64,000 bases of DNA from Lactarius indigo (taxonomy: Eukaryota > Basidiomycota > Agaricomycetes > Russulales > Russulaceae): assembly GCA_025766275.1 (NCBI GenBank), contig JAFKAC010000147.1, positions 1-64,000 on the forward strand, given 5' to 3'. Below, in pieces: positions 31,383-43,100 of this stretch (positions are counted from its first letter, which is position 1; each line of letters starts with the position of its first letter). Position numbers and translations under genes: made by a program. The notes below the pieces were generated by a model, which did no database searches, was not told where the DNA came from, and saw nothing but the letters and a program-made list of their open reading frames with translations.

Positions 31383-33824
31383 TAGACCAACCTTTCGAAA
31401 TCGAAGTCGATGCCTCAAGTTACGCTCTAGGAGCGGTCCTGAATCAAAAGGGGGAGGACAACAAAACACATCCGGTCGCGTTCTACTCCGAGTCACTATC
31501 GGAGGCAGAACACAACTACGATATCTACGACAGGGAGCTGCTAGCGATTGTCAAAGCATTGCGTGCTTGGTGTACATACCTTGTAGGATCGCCCCACTTA
31601 ATAACAATTCATACAGACCACGCCAACTTGCAATACTGGAAAGAGCCCCGAAAAATCAGTCGACGAGTAGCACGGGAGTTCCAAGAACTATCAGAGTATA
31701 ACTTCATACTCAAGCACATCCCTGGTACAAAAAATACGCAAGCAGACTCTCTGTCACGAAGACCCGACTACGATGATGGCACCAGTGATAACGACCACGT
31801 TACAGTACTTCCAGATGAAGTATTCCTCAAAATAACTCAAACGTCCATGCACGATATGGACATATGGACCCAAATCGCACAAAACATGGACGAAGCAACA
31901 ATCCTCCCATGGATAGAACCACACAATCTAAAGAAGCACGACGGGTTGTGGTGGAAGGGCAACGCCCTCGTTGTTGTGGGAAACAACGAACTAAAGCGGG
32001 GGGTAATCACCTTTTTCCACGATACCCCAAGTGCAGGACACCCAGGGATTGCAAACACTCTGGACCTGCTACAACACGACTTCTGGTGGCCTAATATGCA
32101 CAAGGATGTGGAAGCCTATGTTAAAGGATGCGCAACGTGCCAAAGTAATAAAATCAATCACCACCGACAGAAACCCCACCTATTTCCCATCACCACCGAA
32201 CCATCGGCCAAACCATTCGAAGTGGTAACCATGGACTTCATAGTCAAACTCCCGATATCAAAAGGGTTCGACTCGATTCTTACTGTCACAGACCATGATT
32301 GCTCAAAAGCGGCAATATTCATACCATGCAACGAAACGATAATGTCGGAAGGTGTGGCAAAACTCTACCTCCGATATGTCTATCCCCATTACGGCCTACC
32401 CCGAAGGATTATATCCGATCGGGATCCAAGATTCACATCCACATTCATGAGACAATTGTGCAAAACACTGGGAATCCAACAAAATGTATCATCAGCGTAC
32501 CACCCCCAAACAGATGGCCAATCAGAACGTACCAACCAATGGCTAGAGCAGTACCTGCGACACTGGTGCAATGTACAACAGGATAACTGGGCGGAACTAC
32601 TACCCATGGCACAATTCACTCACAACTCCTGGAAGAACACCACTATCAGGCACTCCCCCTTCTCGCTCATTATGGGATGGGAACCGCGCACCACGTGGAC
32701 ACCCAAACCATCAAGTAACCCCGTGGTGGATCAAAGATTGGAGGAGTTGCAAATACTCTGACAACACGCGCAGGATATTATCAAACACGCACAACACCTC
32801 ATGGCCCAGTGAGGGAAAACGGGGTTCACACCTTATCAACAAGGAGACCAAGTGTAACGTCGTCACGACGTTAGCTCGACTTGAGCTCTATAGAGGCGAT
32901 AACAACTTAGCGTTAGTCCCGTCGTTTGCTTGAAGACTCGGAGGTCCAATTTGTAGTTCTGGTGAATGCGCAGAGGCACACCTAAAGGAGTTGTACTGCT
33001 GACTGATCACGAGCGAAGTCGGATCCTTAGAGATGAGAAGAGAAAGAGAATGGAGCAAGTGACGATTCAAGAAGACCAAGATGGCGTATCTTGGTCTTCG
33101 CGTAGAGTCTTAAATACATATCGAGCAGGCTTTCAAGCGCTGCTATGAGTCACAGTAGGTAGCGTCCAACGTATCGCAGAAACATCTCAAACACTAATAC
33201 TACTAGTACCTGTACTAGTATCGAGTCACCCAGGTACCGCTCAGTCAGCTATCGTACGCAATCGCCTATCGCACAGCCGTATCACCGTAGGTAAGTCCGC
33301 AACTAATCTACCTTACCGCCATAGTTGCAACCGGTACAGTAAGGGTCCCATCCGACTCACAGACAATGGTAGAAACGTGACACCAAGTATGGTTAGAAGG
33401 AACCAATCTCCGTACCTTCTATCCCACGAGCAAGCTAGCCCCGAAATGATACGGACCCTTCAAAGTTACCAGGGTTCTATCAGACGTTTCGTACGAACTG
33501 GAACTTCCGGTATCATGGAAGATACACCCAGTATTCCACGCGAACCTTCTGACGCCATATAAGGAGATGGAGATGCACGGTGCAAACTACACCCGGCCCC
33601 CACCAGACCTTATCGAGGGAGAAGAGGAGTATGAAGTGGAGCGAATTGAAGACGCCCAGGAACGGGGAAGAGGGCACAAACTTCACTACCTGGTAAAGTG
33701 GAAGGGATTCCCACCGAGCAATAACACGTGGGAACCGGCAACAAATATGACCCACGCCGCAGACGTCATCAAAGATTACTATCGACAATACCCAACCGCC
33801 AAAGGGGCTGGACGAATGATATAA
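31383..33824 (+). pseudogene. pol remnant of gypsy E: RNase H, integrase, chromodomain
   Basis: It starts within RNase H (QPFEIEVDASSYALGAVL), so protease and RT are gone. The integrase is complete (GCATC, SDRDPRF, TDGQSERTNQWLEQYL), and so is the chromodomain (EYEVERIEDA..LVKWKGFPPSNNTWEPA). TGA codons at 32759-32761, 32810-32812 and 33447-33449 interrupt otherwise conserved text and would each be CGA before a C-to-T change. A 530-bp solo LTR is inserted at 32853. The frame ends at TAA 33822-33824. Confidence 0.88.
32853..33382 (-). repeat. solo LTR of gypsy family G in element E
   Basis: The minus strand reads TGTCACGTTTC..ACGTTACA. It is flanked by the perfect duplication CCAAG (32848-32852 and 33383-33387). 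Removing it restores GDQVWLEGTN in element E. Confidence 0.94.
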
Positions 33825-35123
33825 AACCGCAAACGACTGCACCCCATATTCCTCAGCCCCACGATGACCAACACACCAGTCTCTGATACTACCCTCGTCC
33901 ACGTCCTCAGTAACCCGCAACTCAAAGCCGCCCTTGAACAAGGGATCGTCACCATCGATCTTTCCGACATCCCCCACCTATCACCACCACCTTCTCCCCA
34001 ACACGTCGCCACCCTCGCCGAGTTCCAGATCCCAGAACAAGAACCCGGCGAACTTACCCCATCAACACCTGAAGAAGGGCAATATTCTCCGACACCCCCT
34101 CCTCAACAACAGTCCACCCCTCCACCCGAACCACAGCCCCCGTCACCACCATCATCCACACCTTCCACACCACCCCCACCGCTCGAGCCTTTCACCCCTG
34201 TCTGCGTCCATACCCCCATTGACTATGACCGACCCGATTCTCCTCCCAACGACACAGACGACCCTGGCGCCCCGTTCTTCCCGAACACCCCTGGAACCCC
34301 CAAATACTACCCATTACAGATCCCGCTACCAGACGGTGGATCCAACCCTGCGAAGTATATCTACTATCACAAGGGGTTCACCAAGGTAGTGGGGACAATG
34401 GGCGCCGGACAACCACACTACAGAGAAGAGGTCTACCTTTCATCACTTAGGCCAAATGTCTCAGCACCACCTTTCACGGCCAAACAACTGCAGTTCTTTG
34501 ACCCCCATGACATCCATGCCTGTGCTCTAGACGAAACGCTCATCGAACTTAACTCGCCACGTCTTACAGCCGAGATTACTAGGCTGTGGATGGGACTCCT
34601 AGAACTCAAGGAGCTTGACGAAAAGAGCGAGAAACTGGAAGACGACGCACACAAACTGTGGTCAGAGCGGCTCACGGTCGACTTAATGCTAGCCGGCACT
34701 AAAAGACGACTCCAGTACGCAGGGGCACTGGCTACCATCGGCAACGAGTACGCACGGATGACGGCTCTACCTGCTCCCCTTTGCCATTCCCGCTATGCCA
34801 TTCCATTTTCTCCACGACGTGGAGGACCACTAGAGTTTCCTCGTCTGGCCGACAAGCCCCACCGCCAACGTTGCTATCACTGCAACAGCCCTCACCACCT
34901 CGTACGCGACTGCCCCACTAGACCACGACCAGCCTGTCGCCACTGTCAAAGTCAAGAGCATCAGTCTTATCGATGCATCTTTCGTTGCGCAGGTATGGTC
35001 AAAGAAGTGATCACAACCCATCAAGCGGACGAACGTATATGACAAGCGGTGACCACAGAGGCTACCACCTCCTTCACTGTCCCCAAACCACCAACAATCG
35101 CAACCCAAACCCAAGGGAGATGG

Positions 35124-35702
35124 TGTTATGATCCAACGCTTCGGACCTAAGCCACAGTATGTCTCCACCCTGCCTTCCCCTTTCTGTACCATACCTTGTT
35201 ACCAAAGGAGCTACTGTTACTAGTGGCGCTGTTTCTTTGATCCGAACTTCTGTTTACTCCGTTTAGTCTCTTTGATGTTGTGTGGACTTGTGTTCATATT
35301 GTTTGGAACCCTGTCCTATATAAACCTGTACCATAGACCGTAGGAAGCCAGACTTGGCTTCGTTTGCAATCTAGCAACCTTGCCTTCGTACTTTGGTGTG
35401 ACTTCGCCTTATCCCCCTCTTCTTGTGCATCCCCTACCTCAGTCCTTGACCAGGACACTTCGAAGTCTTTGCAGTTGAACTATATCAACGCGTTACACCT
35501 GTTACACTCTGCGCACTAGCAAGATCAAGTGTAGAGAAGTGCTAGACACTTCGGACGAGGAGTCCTACATAGCAGAGTAGTGCTGCACCTTGTGCCACGC
35601 TTTTACCACTCGTATTTCATAGCAATAAGACAACAGAGGTCTTCGCTTGATACTTGTGTGATTCAGAACCTCTAGAACCCACGCCCCTGCTAGGGCGTAA
35701 CA
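35124..35702 (+). repeat. solo LTR of the A/B gypsy family in element E
   Basis: 579 bp, TGTTATGATCC..GCGTAACA, with the perfect duplication GATGG at 35119-35123 and 35703-35707. It splits the third zinc knuckle of element E. Confidence 0.96.
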
Positions 35703-35782
35703 GATGGTGTGGGCGGTGTTTCCATACTGACGCCAATCATGACGAGATCCGATGCCCCCAGTACGAAATGTGTCGCAAGTGT

Positions 35783-36397
35783 TGTTGATAAGTGACCCTT
35801 GCGCACTTAGCGGCTCGTACGGACCGGACATGCAGCATGGACTGCTTTAGATTAAATTAATTGGACTTGTAGATTACTTACATTTGATCTGTACAATCTA
35901 GTGCTGATCGTTGCGTCATGTATGACATCATATACTATGACATCATGTAGAACACTCCGGACACTTCATTGTACTCAGTCCTTTGTTCTCCTTTAGTTCT
36001 TATCTTTATTGTGATGTCATTATGATATCATCTTTGTCTGGACTCTCTTTGTTCTAGTCGCCCTGTTCCCTTTTCATACACTCCTTTTGTCCTGTATGTA
36101 GAACAACGCTCCTTGTATTCTGTGACTCTACGTTACCACTCTTGTACTAGTGTCACATCTCTGTAGAGTATAAGTAGACTGCTTGTACGCCCTGGTCCAC
36201 ATCAGTTCTCTCACTGCTGTGTGCCAGGTATGTCTTCTCCTCTATAATACCATCATCAGTTCTCTCACTGCTGTGTGCCAGACTATCATCTTGCTTCACT
36301 TGCTTGACACCTCCTGTGCTGCTTCTCAGTCACCCTCTATATCTCACCACAGTACTTTGTCCCACTGTGAGTATAGTTCCTATGTGTCTGTTCATCA
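35783..36397 (+). repeat. 5' LTR of copia D
   Basis: TGTTGATAAG..GTTCATCA, 615 bp. TATA-like AGTATAAGT lies at about 36168. A perfect 28-bp direct repeat is at 36200-36227 and 36254-36281; the first copy is followed by GTATGT. Confidence 0.95.
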
Positions 36398-36409
36398 GGT
36401 TATGGGCCC
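36398..36409 (+). other. primer-binding site of copia D (initiator tRNA-Met anticodon arm)
   Basis: GGTTATGGGCCC directly follows the LTR. It is complementary to GGGCCCATAACC, the anticodon stem-loop of eukaryotic initiator tRNA-Met (anticodon CAT), not to a tRNA 3' end. Drosophila copia is primed by a 5' half of this tRNA. Confidence 0.7.
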
Positions 36410-37179
36410 TGGTGCCCTAGCCACTCCACTTGGCTGGTCACTGTCTTCCTAGGAGGACACACCAGGCTAAGGTCTGTCTGGGGCCTTACCAGCCTTGCCC
36501 AAGGCAGAGAGCAGTGGGGCGCCACTTGTCTCTGCTAAGGAACCTCCTGTATCATGTACTGCCCAGTAGTCCTACTTTCACCCCTACTGTTTTCCTAGCC
36601 CCTGCGCTATGTGCAAGGAGACTGGGTCTGGTAGCCCCTTAAACTTCAAAATATCCAGGCGTGCATGGCCCACTGGGCTGTGTATTGTGGAGCTTAGCGC
36701 CAGCTGTCTCTGGTGCTCCACACTGGGCGCAGGATCTCCTCACCATGGGAGTGTAAAACCTGGTTCAGGCTCTGGGGGGTGTTCACCTTATGGTGTTCTG
36801 CAACCAGATACCTGCCTTGTAGCGGCAATGGGAAAGGATTCAGTAAAGCCACTTGTGGCGATGAGGCAACCAACAGGCCGAGAAGGCTGAGGTAGACAGC
36901 CTTGGGCTCTGAAAACATTCCCTTCACCTTCCCCCTGACGCAAACCATTTGAGCTGTGTCCTAGACACATCCTGGCTGGCAGCTAGCTCATGGTATGGCA
37001 AAGGGACTCTCTCAACCTGGGCCTAGCCCTTGTATCACTGGCATACTATCAGGAGGCAGGACGCGTTAGCGTTCTGGCCTTACAGAATCACAGACAGGAG
37101 TGGTACCCCCTCTATCTTTGTCTTGCAAACTATGAAGCACTGTCGCTGACTGCTCCTCGGCGATAGATAAATCATCCCA
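36410..37179 (+). other. untranslated leader of copia D
   Basis: About 770 bp between the primer site and the gag-pol ATG, with no conserved coding frame. It probably holds packaging signals, but no specific motif is recognised. Confidence 0.5.
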
Positions 37180-40100
37180 ATGTCTTCTCGCGCACCATCT
37201 CCCACTGGCGCTGCTGCCGGTGCTACTGCTACTGTGGGAGGCTCTATGCTTCCCCCCACTGGATCCTCACCCTCTGCTCATATCTCTGCTGCCTATGGTG
37301 CAACGTTCGGCATGCCTTCTGGCATTCGCCTTGAACAGTTCGACGGCACTCACTGGAATGAGTGGTCTGGGACGATTGAAGCCATCCTCACGCTGCATGA
37401 AGCAGAGGATGTGTTCACCCTCCACCATGGACCAGTTGACGTCCCTCAAGACGAATGGGACTCAGTACAGCGTCGGGCGAAGGCGTATCTACGCCTTTAC
37501 CTCAAACCTGACGTCTACTCCCTCGTTGCCGACAATGCCGCCTATCCCACCTTCAAAGCCAAGTGGGACAAGCTCAGAGACGTATACGCTGGTGCTTCGG
37601 GCAGCACCACTATCTTCAATTTTTGGATCCAGCTAACTCAAGCCCGCCTCGACGACTCCGCACCCATGGCCTCTCAATTGGCCAAGCTCAATGAGCTGCG
37701 GGTTGCCCTTTCCAACGCACAGATGGGTGTCACTGACACTCAATTCTGTCTCATTCTCCTTCACGCACTGCTGCCCTCTTATGAGGTGTTGGCCTCTACC
37801 ATCCTCGCCAGTGGGGCCCCATCTGCACTCAAGCATGCTGAGATCATAGCGCGCATAGTGTCAGAAGAAGCTCGCCGCTCCGGGCCCTCTGGCTCCTCCC
37901 TCAACAAGGTGGCCCCCGTCAAGTCGACGGGCAAGAAGGGCAAGAAAGACCACTCTGGTCTGACTTGCCACTATTGCAACAAAAAGGGCCATATCAAGCC
38001 TGATTGCAGGAAGAGGAAGAAGGACGAGGCTGACGCAAAGGAGAAGGAGAAAGCAGGCAACAAGGCTGCCAATAGTCATATTCTTGTACCTACCACCGCC
38101 TCCATTAAGGAGGTCGAAGAGCCCGCCATAGACTGGGCCTCTGAATCAATTGGTGTTGCCTTGTATGCTGCCTCGCGTGTGCGTTGGATGATGGACAGTG
38201 GTGCTACACACCACATCACACCACATCGGTCTGACTTCAAGGACTACACCCCAACTAAAGGCACTGTACGCCTGGGTGATAAGTCCACTATAGACCAAGT
38301 GGGTGTCGGGTCTGTCGTCTTTACAACGAGCCAGGGTATCTCTATCACCCTCAGTAATGTGCTACACCTACCACAGGTGAAGACGCGCTTGTTGCACAGC
38401 AAAAGCCTTATAGGCCAAAGCGCAGCACGCAGGAAGGACGTTCTCACCTTTGAGTAGGTTGAGAGACTAATGAGAGAGGAGAATGTGCACAAGCAAAGTG
38501 GGTGATGTTCTGTATTCGCCTCTCTCCCCACATAGGAGGGTATTTATGCTCTATGGCCCCACCATGTCCATTTGCGGTTAAGTGATGAGTAAAGGCGTCC
38601 ACAATATCGCGTTTTTACACACGCCTAATGTGTTTTGCCCTTCTGAGATAGTCATAGGACTTCTCCTCATCACGGGACATGATATGCCCGCTATTGTACG
38701 TATTGTGACTGCCTAATATGGTAAATATAGTACAGTAATGTCGTAACTGCTATAGATAAGGTCCTTACGTACTTATCACGTTTCAACACTCCCCCTTGCT
38801 TAGTGCAGCTAGTAAAGCGCATCTAAGCAAAGACCTTACATTAAAGGCATTTTATAGAGGGATCGGTAATAAGCATCGACCAAGGATGCTTCGATCCTCA
38901 AATGTCAGAGGGATGTATAGGGGATTAGGTGTGGGGTCATAGCAACATCCCTTCATAGAATGAAAGGGACACTTAACCCCAACAATGGTCGTCGATCCTC
39001 GGTTTAGTGAGCAGTTATACTATGCTGGTGATAGAACAGGATGTGTGAGCTTCCTTCTGGTAAGAATACCAGGGTTGTTTGACACAAAACCATAGAAGGC
39101 TTAGAGTCGGATGACTCAATAAACTTTTATGATTTGTGAGAGAACAACTCTCGCGGGACAGTCTTCTCAGAAATCATAAAAGCTTAGGGTCATAAGACTC
39201 AATAAGTTTGTATGGTTCTTTGAGAAGAACAAGTCGTTCGTGACTCATTTCTTATGTATTCCCTATTACTGGGAAAGAAGAAACGATGTACACGGAGGAG
39301 CTACGAAAGACCCTTTTTATTCTACCTCCAACCATAGCGTTGAGCTGCTCAAGCTCTCGTGGGCAAGTGAAACTCCAGCCCAAGCTGTTCCCTGAATTTA
39401 AGGAACTTAATGCGACCCAGATTCTTAGTAAAAAGATCTGCGGGGTTCTCAGCTCCTTCTATAAAGAATAGTTCTATCTTCTTATCTCGAATTACTTCAC
39501 GTATGTAGTGGTGACGCAAATCGATATGTTTAATCCGTTTTTCTTGAACCGGATTAGAAGATAGAAATATGGAGCCTTGATTATCTCCGCATAATGGAAT
39601 TGGTTCTAGATTTATTCCTAGCTCAAGAAAGAGCGAACGTATCCAGACCAACTGTCTGCTTGTATCACACAGCGACATATATTCTGCTTCAGTAGATGAA
39701 AGCACAATTGATTTTTGTGCTCTCGAATTCCAGCAGAATATACCATTAGCCATTTTTACTAAATAGCCCGTAGTGAACTTTCTAGTGACTGGATCTGAGG
39801 CCCAATCAGAATCCGCGTATGCTATTATACCACCATCACTTTTGCCGTCATAGACTAAAGTATAATTGGAGGTGCCAAGTAAATAGCGGCATATGTAAAG
39901 TGCACGCTTTAAGTGGTCCTCAGATGGGTTGGCAGCGAACTGCGCCATTTTGGTAACAGCATAAGCAATATCTGGTCGCGTTCCAATCATTATGTATAGG
40001 AGTGAACCTATCACTTGTTGGTATGAAGCGCGAAGTTCTGGAGATGCAGATTCCTTATTAGGAGTAGGATGATACCCTTCCGGTAATGGAGTTGGTACTG

Positions 40101-43100
40101 ATTTGGCGTTAATCAGTTTGAAGCGCTGTAGTACTTTCTGAAGGTAGTCCTGTTGATCAATAAGGATTCTACCCTTAGATTGTAGTATGCGCATTCGAAG
40201 AAACTCCTTGGTATCTCCAAGATCTCTGCATTCCCAGATCTTCATGAAGCGCTGCTTCAGGGAATCAATATGTTTTTTATTTTTTCCGAGGAAGAGGACA
40301 TCATCAACATAGACAATTACAACAATTGTCTTTTCCTCATTTACAAAAAGACCTGAGTCTGATTGTAGACGTGTGCAGCTTAGAGTACTCATAGACTTAT
40401 CTAGCGCTCTCCACCAAGCAAGAGCAGCTTGCTTAAGTCCATAAATGGCTTTTCTAAGGCGCATCACTTTGTTTTGTTGACCAGGGATTTTAAACCCTTC
40501 AGGTTGTTCCATGTAGAGTTCCTCATCGAGGTCCCCATACAGGAATGCTGTTTTGACGTCTAGTCCAGAGATGTGCCAATCTTTAAGCGCTGCAAGCGCA
40601 AGCATCATCCGGACAGTCTCAAACCGTACCACAGGCGAGAATATTTCGTCATAATCAATGCCTTCAACCTGAGAAAAACCTTTGGCAACTAGCCTGGCTT
40701 TCTTTCGGCCATCTGACTTTAAGTCAAATACCCATCGATTCTTGATAACCTTTCTGCCTTTCGGCGGGTTAACAAGTTCATAGACTTTGCGATTGCGAAG
40801 GGAAGCTAGTTCCTCTTTGCACACATTACGCCACTCCTCCTGAGAATCGCTTGGCATCTTTAGAATGTCCCGATAAGTCCATTCTCGAATATTAGAGGTA
40901 TCAGGTGTGTCTAGATCTGTTGGTGAAACTGCTTTGGCTAGCAGAAGATCTAGAAATTTGACTCCCCCTTCCTGAGCAAGGCAGGTGAGCAATTGCTGCT
41001 CTACTTCATCGTCCGAAAGGTGCGGATTATCACCCGAAGCATGAGGAGGACCAGACTCGGGTTGCTCAGGAAAATCTCCTGGTACCGTCTGATCTTGACG
41101 TGAACGCAACCGAGAGCTACTCGGCTGGTCACCAGTCAACTGTCGCCATGTGCGAGTCCGCTCAATGTCACAAATAATCGCAGTAGGAGGCCTATCTCCA
41201 TAGACATTATCTGGACGAGAAGTTTGTTTCCTTGTACGCACCGACCTCCTAGGTTGACTAGGACCTGGTACGGGTTGCGGCGGTAAAGGCGGAGGTAGCT
41301 GCGATCCACTTCCTCCAGTAGACGTGCTAGGAGGAGGTGCCACAGGGGCTTGTGGAGCGCTCCTCACTTTAGGAGGCTCAGGTGGAGGGTCGTCATCAAC
41401 ACCAGGAGTGGTATCGTCATGTAACAGCTCATCATCAGAAGCTGTATCATCTAACTGAGTAACACCTTTGGGTTTACTCCTAACACTGTCCGATGGACAT
41501 TTAGGAAACAATGCTTCATCAAAGAGGGCTTTGTCCGAGTAAAATAAGGTATTTGGAGTGCGCATGAAGACATCAGCCTTCATTCCAGATCCCCTACCAA
41601 GGTAGATCATAAGTTCGCTTTTAGGGGAAAGTTTATTCACCCGGCGAGCTTCAGGGATATGGACATAAGCACCCGATCCAAAGACTCGAAGATGAGCAAT
41701 GTCAGGTTTCTCATTGTATAATAGTCCATAGGGGGTCTGCCATTGAAGGCGACTGATTGGAGTTCTATTATAACAATGTGTAGCATGTAAAACTGCAAAT
41801 TCCCACCAACTCTGAGGTAAACAAGCATCAAGGCGCATGGCCTGAGCTTTGTCCATGACTGTATGCATAAAGCGCTCAGCGCGGCCATTCTGCTGTGGGG
41901 TATGTGGCGTGGACTGTAGCACTGTAATGCCGGCATCCTTTAGCTGCTTCAGAAAAGCATCTGATTTGTATTCACCGCCAGCATCAGACATCCACTCTTT
42001 TATGGTAGCGTCAAATTGATTTTTAATCAGCGCAAGCCACTGCTTTAAAGCAGTAATAGCGGAGGCTTTATCCTGTAAGAGAGTGATCCAAGCAAAAGAA
42101 GTATAATCGTCGAAGAAGACGATAAAATACTTGTACTTGTGATATGACGGTATAGGGAAGCTTTTTAGATCGGAATGAATCCGACTAAAAGAGGCTTTAG
42201 CCCTAGTCTCGGAAGGAGGATGAGATGCTGCAGGCATTTTGCCTTGCGCACATCCTGGGCATAGTTTATCAGAGGTTGGAATTATAATCCCATCAGGGAA
42301 ACCCTTAGTGTTCTCCTTAGATCGTCTTAGAACCTCTTTAGATGGATGTCTGAGGCGACGATGCATAAGGTCATAATCTACATTATGCAATGCAGATATG
42401 TTGGCGTAATCTAACTCAGTTAGATTAGATATAGAGGCATCTAGCCAAAATAGTGATTGCCCGTGAATAAGGGGTTTACATTGGACAATTGTTTTATTTT
42501 TTCTTAGCAAGTCTATATGCTGCGAATTCCCCAAAATGCGCAATCCTTGCTGTAGGAATACTCCCATTGATAGTAACCGTGTGCTCATAGAAGGTATGTG
42601 AAAGACTGGATAAACTCGTGTAGTTACAAGTTTGTCTGCGATATAATGCTCTAGCAAGACAGTACCAACTCCTTCAACATATATCATGTGAGCCGCGGTT
42701 TTGACAGGTATTCTGTCAGACTTGGCTAGCGACTTATACTCAATAAAATCACTAAGACTATTGGTAAAGTGCGCTGAGGCTCCTGAGTCAAGAAGCCACA
42801 TATTTTTAGTACACTTCAAACATTCTGCGCATTGACTGAAGTACTCATTGTGCTCACACTCAAGAAAATTGAGAAGAGCACTAGTATAATTGTACATTTC
42901 AGGCAACTTCTTTACATGTGACTCCAGTACGTTACAGTTAGATCTGCCACCCCTTAGATTTTTTGGGGGCTGGACTAATTCTGTAACGTGATCAGCACGT
43001 AATAGGCAAAATGAAGGAGTAACGTACTCTTCTTCATCGGAACCCCAATCCAGGACCTCATCTGGACCGGTTAGAAAATGTTCGGGGGTTATAGAACGCG

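Noticed and set aside
36600..36970. Small ORFs in the copia D leader
   Set aside because: They overlap each other on both strands and have low-complexity text without domain or start context; more likely leader RNA.
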